Below, piece after piece: positions 24,952-33,622 of a DNA stretch of 64,000 nt. Numbering within the stretch: the stretch's first letter is position 1; every line of letters starts with the position of its first letter. Source of the stretch: Acidimicrobiaceae bacterium (GTDB lineage Bacteria; Actinomycetota; Acidimicrobiia; Acidimicrobiales; Aldehydirespiratoraceae); assembly GCA_009843915.1 (NCBI GenBank), contig VYCM01000026.1:1-64000 (forward strand). Reading direction: 5' to 3'. Under the pieces are notes generated by a model, which did no database searches, was not told where the DNA came from, and saw only the letters and a list, made by a program, of their open reading frames with translations. Made by a program: the position numbers and the translations under genes.

Positions 24952-26433
24952 ATGATCGGGGGGCGAGGCGAACATCGGCGAAGGCTCCTCGCAGCCGTGC
25001 TTGCTGCCGCCATGATCGCAGGGACTGTCTTCGGTGCTACCTCCGGCGCCGGCGCCGAGAGCACTCTGGGATCCGCAACTGTGAGTGAATCGACCCAGCG
25101 GCTGGTCCAGGAGTTCTCCAAGGTGACGCGGCTGCGGATCGCCCCCAGCTCGATGTGCCTGACCGTGCTGCTCGACGACCAGGTGATCGTCGACGACCAG
25201 AGCGACTCCGCCCTGGTGCCGGCGTCGCTCATGAAGATCGTCACCGCGGCGGCCGCTCTGGACGTGCTCGGACCCGACGCGACCTACAGCACAGAGGTGT
25301 TCGTCCGCTCCGACGCCCTCTACTTGGCTGCCGACGGCACCCTGGTTGGCGACGTGTACCTGGTCGGCGGGGGAGACCCCGTGCTGAACACGCCTCGCTT
25401 TGGCAACCGCATCCCCGATCCGGTCGCCTACACCGACGTGACCGAGCTGGCCGACCGTGTCCGCCAGAGCCTGGCCAGCAAGGGGATCCGGCGGATACAG
25501 GGCCGGATAGTGGGCGACGACTCCCGGTACCTCGACCGGGTGCGCGACTACTACCAGGAGTTCCTGCCCCACGGTGACGATCCCGTGTGGCGATATTCCG
25601 ACGACACCGTCAACTTCGTGGGCCCGCTGTCGGGCCTGCTGATCAACGACGGCTACGTTTCCTACACCTGGAAGACGGGGATCCTGGATCGCCTCGAGTA
25701 CGTGAGAACGGTCGCCCCCACCCGCCACGCCGCCTCGCTGTTCGACGACCTGCTGGAGACGAGAGGTCTCGTGATCACCCGCCGTCCGCAGGCCGGCACG
25801 TCCCCGCCGCGTTCTCAGCTGACCTCGCTGGCCAGCATCGAGTCCCCCGACGTAACCGAGATCGTGGCCCGCATGCTGACCCGCTCCGACAACACCATCG
25901 CCGAGATGCTGCTGAAGGAGATCGGCTACCGAACTCTGGGGTCGGCACGGGCAATAGCAGTCGAGGTGGTCGAGGGAGTCATGAAGCAGACGCTCGGGCC
26001 TCTCGCAGCCGGCATCGAGATCGCCGACGGTTCCGGTCTTTCCCGGTACAACCGCCTCACCTGCGCGGCCGTAGCCGAACTCCTGCGGCAGGCCGGCCCG
26101 CACTCCCCACTGGTGGCCGGGCTGGCGGTGGCCGGCCGGAGCGGCACGCTCAAGGCCTGCGGGCCCGCGACATGGCCACCGATCGCGGGCAGCCCCAACG
26201 CCGTCTACGCCAAGACGGGCACTGCCCACCTGTCGTACTCGCTGGCTGGATTGGCTCAGGCACCCAACGGCGAGACGGTCACCTTCGCCATGATCGCCAA
26301 CCAGCGCCACATGGACCAGCTCGACAAGTGCAATGCTCTGCGCAGGACGCTGATCAACGCGGCAGCCCGGTACACGTACGGCCCGGTGATCGAGTTCCCG
26401 CACGACTCGGGCTTCTTGACGCCCCCGGGTTAG
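24952..26433 (+). CDS. dacB: D-alanyl-D-alanine carboxypeptidase/endopeptidase (PBP4, peptidase S13)
   Basis: Exported low-molecular-mass penicillin-binding protein (493 residues) that trims peptidoglycan stem peptides. A signal peptide (RRLLAAVLAAAMIAGTVFGATSGAGA) precedes the catalytic domain. The three active-site motifs are SLMK (about residue 92), SDN (about 312) and KTG in YAKTGTAHLSY (about 421). The large insertion between the first two motifs is typical of the S13/DacB class. The TAG stop is the first triplet of repeat copy 2. It is probably co-transcribed with the aminotransferase. Confidence 0.9.
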   Translation: MIGGRGEHRRRLLAAVLAAAMIAGTVFGATSGAGAESTLGSATVSESTQRLVQEFSKVTRLRIAPSSMCLTVLLDDQVIVDDQSDSALVPASLMKIVTAAAALDVLGPDATYSTEVFVRSDALYLAADGTLVGDVYLVGGGDPVLNTPRFGNRIPDPVAYTDVTELADRVRQSLASKGIRRIQGRIVGDDSRYLDRVRDYYQEFLPHGDDPVWRYSDDTVNFVGPLSGLLINDGYVSYTWKTGILDRLEYVRTVAPTRHAASLFDDLLETRGLVITRRPQAGTSPPRSQLTSLASIESPDVTEIVARMLTRSDNTIAEMLLKEIGYRTLGSARAIAVEVVEGVMKQTLGPLAAGIEIADGSGLSRYNRLTCAAVAELLRQAGPHSPLVAGLAVAGRSGTLKACGPATWPPIAGSPNAVYAKTGTAHLSYSLAGLAQAPNGETVTFAMIANQRHMDQLDKCNALRRTLINAAARYTYGPVIEFPHDSGFLTPPG

Positions 26434-26520
26434 AGGCCGAGCGGGTAGGTGCGTGAATTCGCCGCATACGGGCGAGGCCGTGGCCCGAGCGGCCCGTGAG
26501 CGCAGCGAACAAGAGCGGGA
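26431..26520 (+). repeat. Dispersed repeat, copy 2
   Basis: An extended copy: a TAGAGGCCGAGCGGGT flank (from 26431, including the dacB stop codon), a variable stretch, then the 49-base core at 26472-26520. It ends exactly at the stop codon of the minus-strand ATPase gene, so it fills the whole convergent gap. Copies 2 and 4 also share GGGCGAGG and CATACGGGCGAGGC-type flanks. Confidence 0.85.
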
Positions 26521-27357
26521 TCAACTGCAACTGCTCCGGGCGGCCCGGGCGGTCCAGCGGCCGTGGCGGCGCTCCAGGGTGAGCTCGAGCCCGAAGCACT
26601 CCGAGAGGTTCTTGCTCGTCAGCGTCTCGTCCAACGGGCCCGCCGCCAGCACCGCGCCGTCTCTCAGCAGCAGCGCGTGGGTGAACCCGTCCGGTATCTC
26701 GTCGGTGTGGTGGGTCACCAGCACCAGCGGCGGAGTCTCCGGATCGGTCGCCAGGCCGCTCAGGGTGACTACCAGCTGCTCGCGGCCGGCCAGGTCCAGC
26801 CCGGCGTTGGGTTCGTCGAGGACGATCACCCCCGGCTCCACCGACAGGGCTCGAGCCAGCAGCACCCGCTGCTGCTCGCCGGAGGACAGCGTCCCGAAGC
26901 GCTGGTCGATGCGGTCTCCGCAGCCGACGCGCTCCAGGGCAGCCTGCGCCCGCCTGGCGTCGTCGGCGTCGTAGGCATGCCACCAAGGGGCCAGCGCGGC
27001 GTGCTTGGCCGTCGTCACCACCTCGCCTGCGGTCAGCGACGGCCGCAGCATGGATGCCATCGCCGCGCTGGTGAACCCGACCCTGGTCCGCAGCCGTCGC
27101 ACGTCGGTGCGCCCCAGACGCTCGCCGAGCAGTTCGACGACACCGGCCGAGGGGTGGTCCCACATCGTGGCGATCCGTACGAGGGTGGTCTTGCCCGAGC
27201 CGTTCGGGCCCAGCACCACCCACCTCTGGCCCGGTAGCACCTCCCAGTCGACGTCCCGCAGCAGGCGGGCGCCGTCGATCGTGCGCTGAACCCCGCGCAG
27301 GGACAGCACCGCGCCATCGGCGACCGCAGACGGTGTTGGTACCTGCTTCGCCGTCAC
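26521..27357 (-). CDS. ABC transporter ATP-binding protein
   Basis: Stand-alone ABC ATPase of 278 residues. Walker A is GPNGSGKTTL, the signature LSSGEQQRVLLARAL, Walker B VIVLDEPNAGLD and the switch His LVTHHTDEIP. The start is set at GTG 27357, whose GTGA overlaps the stop of the upstream exporter gene; an ATG 18 bases earlier is possible. No dedicated permease is adjacent. The fold resembles iron-complex/ModF-type ATPases with a P/D-rich C-terminus. It is the third gene of an operon with two exporter half-transporters, and its partner is unknown. Confidence 0.85.
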   Translation of the reverse strand: MTAKQVPTPSAVADGAVLSLRGVQRTIDGARLLRDVDWEVLPGQRWVVLGPNGSGKTTLVRIATMWDHPSAGVVELLGERLGRTDVRRLRTRVGFTSAAMASMLRPSLTAGEVVTTAKHAALAPWWHAYDADDARRAQAALERVGCGDRIDQRFGTLSSGEQQRVLLARALSVEPGVIVLDEPNAGLDLAGREQLVVTLSGLATDPETPPLVLVTHHTDEIPDGFTHALLLRDGAVLAAGPLDETLTSKNLSECFGLELTLERRHGRWTARAARSSCS

Positions 27358-29303
27358 AGCGTCGCCCCGTCCCACTTCCGGCCCGGTGCGGCTCGAGACC
27401 TATCGGCGTGGCTCTCCCACATGTCGAACATCGTCGCATAGCGCCCGCCCAACGCCACCAGTTCACGGTGGCTCCCGATCTCGACGATCCGACCTGAGTC
27501 GACCACCGCGATCCGGTCGGCCCGGCGGGCGGTGGCCAAGCGGTGGGCGATGATCACCGCGGTCCGCTCCCGCAGCAGCACGTCGAGCGCCTGCTCTATC
27601 TGGGCCTCCGAGCGCAGGTCGAGATTGCTGGTGGCCTCGTCGAGCACCAGCAGGCGGGGTCCGGAGACGAACGTCCGGGCCAGGGCCAGCAGTTGACGCT
27701 CTCCCGCCGACAGCGTGGCCCCCCGCTCGTGGACGATGCCGTCGAGGCCGCCCAGACGCTCCACCACCTCGCTCATACCGACGGCGCTGAGAGCCTCGTG
27801 CAACTCGGCGTCGGTCGCGCCGGGACGGGCGAAGCCCACGTTGTCCCGCACCGTGCCCGCGAACAGGAAGGGCTCCTGGGACACCACCCCGATCTGGGAC
27901 CGCAGGCTCGTGACGGTGACATCGCGCAGGTCGTGGCCGTCGATGCGCACCGCGCCCTCCGTCGGGTCGTACAACCGGGCGATGAGGCGGGCGACGGTCG
28001 ACTTGCCGGCCCCGGTCTCGCCCACCAGCGCGATCGTCTCTCCCGGCGAGACGTGCAGGCTTACGTCATGGAGCACGCGTTGGCCGTCGCGGTACGAGAA
28101 GCACACGCCGTCCAGGACGATCTCGCCGCGCACCTCACCGAGGACCTCAGCGCCGGGACGATCCGTCACCGTCGGCTCGGTGCCGAACAGCTCGCGCAGC
28201 TTGGCAATGGCCGCGCCGCCCTGCTGGTAGGAGTTGTACAGCTGCACCAGCGCCTGTACCGGGGCGAAGAAGGCGGTAAGGAACAGCAGGTAGGCGGCTA
28301 GCTCTCCCACTGTGATCCGGCCGCTGGCGGTCATCGCGCCGCCGACGGCCAGTAGCACCGCCTGAGTGGCGATGCCGATGGCCTCGCTGCCCGGCCCGTA
28401 GAGGGAGTTGGCCCGCGAGGCTCGCAGGTTGGCGTCGCGGTGGCGGTTCACCACCCGGCGATGCTCGGCGACGTTGGTGTCCCGCCGATCATGGGCGGCG
28501 ATGACCCGGATGCCGGCCAGGGACTCCTGGAGATTGCCGAGCAGGTCGCCGATGCGGTCGCGCACGCTGCGGTAGTCGGCCGCGGCCCGCCGCCGGAACC
28601 ACATCGAGGACGCCAGTGTCGGCGGCACGGCCGCGGCCAGGGTGATGAGGGCCAGCAGCGGGTCGTAGTTGAACAGCAGGGCGGTGATCACGACCAGGGT
28701 GAGGCCCTGGACCGCGAAGTTGACGATGCCCTCGTTGAACAGCACCGACAGCGCCTCGATGTCGGATGTCATGCGGGTCAGCAGCACCCCGGCCCTCTCG
28801 GTGGTGTAGAAGTCCATCTGCTGGCGCTGCATGTGCTCGAACGTCCGGACTCGCAGGCGCTCCATCAGCCGCTCGCCGAGCCTGCCGGTGAACGCCGTCC
28901 TGATCGCACCGGCGCCGGCGGCCACGGCCAGAAGGGCTACATAGGCCACAGCCGCGAGGACCAGCACGCTGCGGTCGCCCGCCAGGATGCCGTTGTCCAC
29001 CCCTATCTGGGTGAGCACGGGGCCGAGCTGCAGCGCGACGGTCTCGGCGGCCACCAACAGGAAGGCCACCGCCAGCCGGTAGCGATGGGGCCACAGGAAC
29101 CGCCCCAGCCCGAACCGGCTGTCAGACTCGTCGGTGGTGCGGGACCACTTCACCCCGGGATCGGGATGGATCGGCTCGTCGGCCAGTACCCGCTCGACCC
29201 GGGCCCTCAGGTCACCGGGCACCTCCGCGTGGGGCAGACCGGCCTGGGCCGCGGCCTGGACCGAGGTCGGTCCGCTGCGCATCCCGACGGGCGACTGGAA
29301 CAT
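27354..29303 (-). CDS. ABC exporter half-transporter (membrane and ATPase domains), second gene
   Basis: Type IV ABC exporter of 649 residues: a cytoplasmic N-terminal extension of about 75 residues, six membrane helices (about 75-370) and a C-terminal ATPase with GETGAGKST, LSAGERQLLALART, LLVLDEATSNLD and IIAHRLAT. The ATG overlaps the stop of the upstream exporter gene by one base (TGATG). Adjacent, translationally coupled half-transporters of this kind commonly form heterodimers exporting lipids, peptides or drugs. The two ATPase signatures differ (LSAGE here, ISGGQ in the partner), typical of asymmetric pairs. The substrate cannot be read from the sequence. Confidence 0.9.
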   Translation of the reverse strand: MFQSPVGMRSGPTSVQAAAQAGLPHAEVPGDLRARVERVLADEPIHPDPGVKWSRTTDESDSRFGLGRFLWPHRYRLAVAFLLVAAETVALQLGPVLTQIGVDNGILAGDRSVLVLAAVAYVALLAVAAGAGAIRTAFTGRLGERLMERLRVRTFEHMQRQQMDFYTTERAGVLLTRMTSDIEALSVLFNEGIVNFAVQGLTLVVITALLFNYDPLLALITLAAAVPPTLASSMWFRRRAAADYRSVRDRIGDLLGNLQESLAGIRVIAAHDRRDTNVAEHRRVVNRHRDANLRASRANSLYGPGSEAIGIATQAVLLAVGGAMTASGRITVGELAAYLLFLTAFFAPVQALVQLYNSYQQGGAAIAKLRELFGTEPTVTDRPGAEVLGEVRGEIVLDGVCFSYRDGQRVLHDVSLHVSPGETIALVGETGAGKSTVARLIARLYDPTEGAVRIDGHDLRDVTVTSLRSQIGVVSQEPFLFAGTVRDNVGFARPGATDAELHEALSAVGMSEVVERLGGLDGIVHERGATLSAGERQLLALARTFVSGPRLLVLDEATSNLDLRSEAQIEQALDVLLRERTAVIIAHRLATARRADRIAVVDSGRIVEIGSHRELVALGGRYATMFDMWESHADRSRAAPGRKWDGATL

Positions 29304-31081
29304 CAGTCTGCGTGCCGGCCGGAGCGGACGGCGTCGTCGGTAGCGCCGATATCGGTAAGCACCTCGGCGTAGGCGGGAACAGTCCGCAACAGGTGGCGGT
29401 GGCTGCCGCTGGCGGCCACCTTCCCGTCGGCGATGAACACCACCCTGTCGGCCAGAGCGATCGTGGACAGACGGTGGGCGATGACGATGGTGGTGCGGTG
29501 AGAGCGGCGCCGGCGAAGGGCTGAATGGATGCGCTCCTCCACCTCGGTGTCGATGGCGCTGGTGGCGTCGTCCAGCACCAGCACCGCAGGGTCGGCGACC
29601 AGGGCGCGTGCGATGGCGAGCCGCTGGCGCTGACCCCCCGAGATGGTCGAGCCCCGCTCACCGAGCTTGGTCTCGGTGCCGCCGGGCATGGACGTCACGA
29701 AGCCGGCGGCTGCGTCGACCAGCGCTACCGCCACCGACACCTCGTCCGCTTCGGGGCGTGCGAAGGCCACGTTGTCGCGGACGCTGGTCGCGAACAGGAA
29801 CGGGTCGTCGGTCGCCACTGTCACCGCCCGGCGCAGATCCGGGATGCGCAGGTCCCGCACGTCGATGCCGTCGATGCGCACCTCACCCCGGTCGACGTCG
29901 TAGTAGCGGGGCAGGAGCCGGCCGAGGGTGCTCTTGCCGCTACCGGTGCGGCCCACCACCGCCACCGTCTCGCCGGGCTCCACGGTCAGCGAGAAGCCGT
30001 CGAGGATCGAGGTGCCGTCCCCGGTGGAGTAGGTGAAGCCCACGTCGTCGAACTCCACCCGGCCGGCCGGCTCCGTCATCCGCACGGCGTCGGGACGCTC
30101 GATGATCTCGGGGGACTCGTCGAGTATCTCGAACACCCGCTGGGCGGCCGCCGAGGCTCGCTGCCATTGGATCAGGACGAAGCCGATCATCCGGAACGGG
30201 GCCGCCATGAGGAGCACGAATGCGTTGAAGGCGACGATGTCTCCCACCGCGATGGCACCGTCGATGGCCAGCAGACCGCCGGTGAGCAGCACCAGGGCCA
30301 GTCCGAACCGGGGGAGCGCCTCCATTAGGGGGGCGTGGCGGGCCCGGGCGCCGGCGGTGGCCGTGCCGGCCCAGCGGAGCCGTCGAGCCGACCGGGCCAG
30401 CAGGTCCACCTGGGCCTGCTCCTGGGCGAAGGTGCGCACCACCTGGGCGCCCTGGATGTTCTCGTCCACGATCATGGCGACGTCGGCCATCCGGGCCTGT
30501 GTCACCCAGGTCAGCGGGAAGACCTTGTTCCGCAGCCGCAGGCCGACGTAAAGGACCATCGGCAATGGCGCCATCGCCACCAGCGTCAGGGGCAGCGACA
30601 GCGCCACCATCGCGGTCGTGCCCATGACCAGCAACGCCAGCTGCATGGCGACGAGCGGACCGAACGCGAAGAGCAGCTGGATGGAGCGGATGTCGCTGTT
30701 GGCCCGCGAGATGACCTGGCCCGTCTGGGTCCTGTCCCAGTAGGAGAACGACAGCTCGGTGAGACGCTCGTAGACGAGGTTGCGCAGATCGGCCTCTATG
30801 CAGTGGGCGGTGCGGAACAGCCCGTACCGGTAGGCGAAGCCCAGCACGAATCGAGCGCCGGCCAGGGCGGCCAGGGCCACCACCCACGGCCGCAGCGCCT
30901 CGGAGGCCGCCGCTGCGTCCACCCCCCGCCCGATCACCACAGGCACGGCCGCGGTGGCCGCCACCGAGACCAGGCCGGCCGTCACGGAGAACGCGAACGC
31001 GGCCTTGTAGGTGGCCACGACCGGCAGGATCCGCCGGAGCCAGCCGAGGCTGCGGTCGGGGTGAAGGCCAGGCGACGGCAT
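29303..31081 (-). CDS. ABC exporter half-transporter, first gene
   Basis: Partner exporter of 592 residues from the ATG at 31081 (MPSPGLHPDRSLGWLRRILP); the ORF track extends it into the neighbouring repeat region without support. Six membrane helices span about residues 25-310. The ATPase domain carries GRTGSGKSTLGRLL, ISGGQRQRLAIARAL, VLVLDDATSAIDTEVE and IVIAHRLST. In Walker B the catalytic Glu is replaced by Asp (LDDATSA), while the partner has the Glu, which supports a heterodimer with one degenerate ATP site. It is the first gene of a three-gene minus-strand operon. Confidence 0.9.
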   Translation of the reverse strand: MPSPGLHPDRSLGWLRRILPVVATYKAAFAFSVTAGLVSVAATAAVPVVIGRGVDAAAASEALRPWVVALAALAGARFVLGFAYRYGLFRTAHCIEADLRNLVYERLTELSFSYWDRTQTGQVISRANSDIRSIQLLFAFGPLVAMQLALLVMGTTAMVALSLPLTLVAMAPLPMVLYVGLRLRNKVFPLTWVTQARMADVAMIVDENIQGAQVVRTFAQEQAQVDLLARSARRLRWAGTATAGARARHAPLMEALPRFGLALVLLTGGLLAIDGAIAVGDIVAFNAFVLLMAAPFRMIGFVLIQWQRASAAAQRVFEILDESPEIIERPDAVRMTEPAGRVEFDDVGFTYSTGDGTSILDGFSLTVEPGETVAVVGRTGSGKSTLGRLLPRYYDVDRGEVRIDGIDVRDLRIPDLRRAVTVATDDPFLFATSVRDNVAFARPEADEVSVAVALVDAAAGFVTSMPGGTETKLGERGSTISGGQRQRLAIARALVADPAVLVLDDATSAIDTEVEERIHSALRRRRSHRTTIVIAHRLSTIALADRVVFIADGKVAASGSHRHLLRTVPAYAEVLTDIGATDDAVRSGRHAD

Positions 31082-31091
31082 CAGGGTCAAG

Positions 31092-31192
31092 CTAGAGGCC
31101 GAGCGGAAGGGTCGCGCCTGCCCAGAGTGGAGCACGTTGCCTAGCGAGGCCGTGGCCCGAGCGGCCCGTGAGCGCAGCGAACAAGAGCGGGA
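31092..31192 (+). repeat. Dispersed repeat, copy 3
   Basis: Flank CTAGAGGCCGAGCGG from 31092 and core at 31144-31192, identical in type to copy 2. It lies in the divergent gap between the ABC exporter operon and the CNNM gene pair. It contains the only canonical in-frame start (GTG 31168) of the downstream gene. Confidence 0.85.
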
Positions 31193-32556
31193 AACAACGG
31201 TGTGGTGGGATAGATTCGCGGCCGCAAAGGGTCCGGGCGAACCTGGGAGGACCGATAGAGACCGCGCTGTGGCTTCTGGCCGCGCTGGCGCTGATAGCAG
31301 CCAACGCCTTCTTCGTCGCCATGGAGTTCGCACTGGTGGCGGTGGATCGGACCCGAGTGGACGAGCGGGCCGGGGCGGGCGACCGGCGGGCTCGCATGGT
31401 CCAGCGCCTGGTGGGTCGGTTGTCGTTCCACCTGTCCGGGGCTCAGATCGGCATCACGGTGTCGTCGTTGCTCCTCGGCTTCATGATCGAACCGGCCCTG
31501 GCGCCGATGATCGAGCCCGGAGTCGAGGCTCTGTTCGGGGCGAACACGCCCTGGGGCGTCTCGGTCGCGGTCGCGTTGGTCCTGGCCACTGTGGTGCAAA
31601 TGATGATGGGCGAGCTCGTCCCCAAGGCCGTGGCCACTACCAAGCCATTCGGGATGGCGGTGGCGGTGGCCGTGCCGACCACCGTGTACGGCGTGCTGGC
31701 CCGGCCCGTGGTGGCGTTCCTCAACGGCTCGGCCAACTGGATGGTGCGCCGCCTCGGCATGGAGCCGCGCGAGGAGATTGACACAGTGCCCGACCGCGAC
31801 GAGCTCGAGCACCTCTTCGTCTCCTCGGGGCAGGAGGGGATGCTCGACGAGGGCGAGGTGCGACTGCTCACCCGGTCGATCCGGCTGGCCGACAAGCAGG
31901 CCGACGACGCCATGGTGCCGAGGGTGGAGGTGATCGCCATCGAGGCGGACGCCTCGGTGGCCGACTTGGCCGAGTTGGCCGCCCGCACCGGCCATTCCCG
32001 CTTCCCGGTCATGGCGGGACATCTCGACAACGTGGCCGGCGTGGTCCATGTGAAGTCGCTCTTCGCCGTGCCGGGCCCGGAACGGCCGTCCACGCCGGTG
32101 TCGCAGTTGATGCGGTCCGTGCTGGCCGTGCCCGAGTCCCGAGATCTCGACGACATGCTGGACGACCTGCGTACCGGCGAGGGGCTGCTCGCGGTGGTGG
32201 TCGACGAGCACGGCGGCACCGCGGGGATCATCACCCTCGAGGACGTGCTGGAGGAGATCGTCGGCGAGATCGACGACGAGCACGACTCGTCCACCCCTGA
32301 GCGCACCCGGTCGGAGTCTCGGGGCTCCACCGTGCTGCCCGCGTCGCTCCATACCGACGAGGTACTCGACGCCACCGGCTTCACCATGCCCGAGGGCGAC
32401 TACGAGACGCTGGCCGGGCTGGTGCTGGACCGGTTGGGGCACATCCCGGTGCCCGGCGAGATCGTCACCGTCGATGGCTGGCGCCTCGAGGTCGTGGCCG
32501 TCGACGGGCTGCGCATCGCCGCCGTGCGGGTGGCGGCGCCACCGGTGTCGCCATGA
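31168..32556 (+). CDS. CNNM/CBS-domain membrane protein (hemolysin C/CorC-like), first copy
   Basis: Membrane protein with an N-terminal DUF21 transmembrane domain (ANAFFVAMEFALVAVDRTRV, LSGAQIGITVSSLLLG, GELVPKAVATTKP), a CBS pair (about residues 235-365: MVPRVEVIAIEADASV; VVVDEHGGTAGIITLEDVLEEIVGEI) and a C-terminal CorC_HlyC domain. This family is linked to divalent cation (Mg) transport. The only standard start, GTG 31168, lies inside repeat copy 3 and adds an odd N-terminus. Alignment with the following paralogue puts the natural start at about 31255, where an ATA codon follows GGGAGG. Stop overlaps the next ATG by 4 bases. Confidence 0.85.
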   Translation: MSAANKSGKQRCGGIDSRPQRVRANLGGPIETALWLLAALALIAANAFFVAMEFALVAVDRTRVDERAGAGDRRARMVQRLVGRLSFHLSGAQIGITVSSLLLGFMIEPALAPMIEPGVEALFGANTPWGVSVAVALVLATVVQMMMGELVPKAVATTKPFGMAVAVAVPTTVYGVLARPVVAFLNGSANWMVRRLGMEPREEIDTVPDRDELEHLFVSSGQEGMLDEGEVRLLTRSIRLADKQADDAMVPRVEVIAIEADASVADLAELAARTGHSRFPVMAGHLDNVAGVVHVKSLFAVPGPERPSTPVSQLMRSVLAVPESRDLDDMLDDLRTGEGLLAVVVDEHGGTAGIITLEDVLEEIVGEIDDEHDSSTPERTRSESRGSTVLPASLHTDEVLDATGFTMPEGDYETLAGLVLDRLGHIPVPGEIVTVDGWRLEVVAVDGLRIAAVRVAAPPVSP

Positions 32557-33611
32557 GCACGGGCACGATCGTGGCCCTGGTGGTGGCGGTGGTGATGCTC
32601 GGCGCCAACGCCTTCTTCGTGGCGGCCGAGTTCGCTCTGGTCGCGGCCCGTGCTGCTCGCCTCGAGACGGCCGCCGCAGGCGGGGACCGCCGCAGCCGGG
32701 TCGCGCTGGCGGCAGTGCGCGACCTGCAGACCCAGCTCGCGGGCGCCCAGCTCGGAATCACCATGGCCTCGCTGGTGCTGGGCTATCTGGCCGAGCCGGC
32801 CATCGCCCATCTCATAGAGCCCGTCATCGAGCGGGTCGTCGAGGTCCCTTCGGGCGTTCTGCACACCATCTCGTTCTCGGTGGCGCTGTTCGTGGTCACC
32901 ACGCTGCATGTGGTGGTGGGCGAGATGGTGCCCAAGAACATGGCCATCACCGAACCCGAGTCGTCGGCGAGACTGCTCGCGCCGGCCATGCGGATCTACG
33001 GCGTCGTGTTCAAGCCGGCCATCTGGTCACTCAATGCGGTGTCGGCGGGCATCGTGCGCCTGATGGGCATCAAACCGGTGGACGAGATCAACACCGCGCT
33101 CACCATCAACGAGTTCCACACGCTGCTGGCCGGCGCCCGCCAGGAGGGGGTGATCGAGCCCACCGAGCACGAGCTGCTGTCGGGCGCGCTGGAGTTCCGC
33201 GCCCAGCCGGTCGGATCGGTGATGGTGCCCGCCGACCGGCTGGTGGCCGTGCCCCGCGGAGCGTCGGTCGCCCAGCTCGAGGATGTCGTGGCCGCCACCG
33301 GCCACACCCGGATCCCGATGTGGGGGTCCGATCCCGGTGACGTGCTGGGCTTCGTGCACGCCAAGGACCTGCTCCGCATGCCGGCCGAGGCCCGCGACGA
33401 TCCGGTGCCGCTGGAGCTGGTTCGGCGTATGCGGGTAGTGAGTCCCGACATGGCCGGCCAGGACCTGCTGCTCTACATGCGCCGGTCCCGGGTGCACATG
33501 GCGCTGGTGCGCAACGAGGCCGGGAAGATGCTTGGCGTTGTCACCCTCGAGGACGTCCTGGAGGCGCTGGTGGGCGACATCTTCGACGAGACCGACGACA
33601 ACGGCGCCTGA
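32553..33611 (+). CDS. CNNM/CBS-domain membrane protein, second copy
   Basis: Paralogue of the preceding gene, 352 residues, lacking the C-terminal CorC_HlyC domain. It has the DUF21 membrane domain (MLGANAFFVAAEFALVAARA, LAGAQLGITMASLVLGYLAEP, VGEMVPKNMAITEP) and one CBS pair (SVMVPADRLVAVPRGASV, KMLGVVTLEDVLEALVGDIFDE). ATG at 32553 overlaps the upstream stop (ATGA), so the two are probably made together and may form a heteromer. Tandem CNNM genes with one complete and one shorter copy are a common actinobacterial arrangement. Convergent with fabI. Confidence 0.9.
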   Translation: MSTGTIVALVVAVVMLGANAFFVAAEFALVAARAARLETAAAGGDRRSRVALAAVRDLQTQLAGAQLGITMASLVLGYLAEPAIAHLIEPVIERVVEVPSGVLHTISFSVALFVVTTLHVVVGEMVPKNMAITEPESSARLLAPAMRIYGVVFKPAIWSLNAVSAGIVRLMGIKPVDEINTALTINEFHTLLAGARQEGVIEPTEHELLSGALEFRAQPVGSVMVPADRLVAVPRGASVAQLEDVVAATGHTRIPMWGSDPGDVLGFVHAKDLLRMPAEARDDPVPLELVRRMRVVSPDMAGQDLLLYMRRSRVHMALVRNEAGKMLGVVTLEDVLEALVGDIFDETDDNGA

Positions 33612-33620
33612 CTCAGGCGC
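33604..33620. terminator. Palindrome between convergent CNNM and fabI genes
   Basis: GCGCCTGACTCAGGCGC, an odd-length perfect palindrome centred in the 11-base gap between two converging genes and overlapping the CNNM stop codon. It could act as a bidirectional hairpin terminator, although no T-run follows on either side. A second TCAGGCGCC lies just after it. Confidence 0.4.
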
Positions 33621-33622
33621 AT

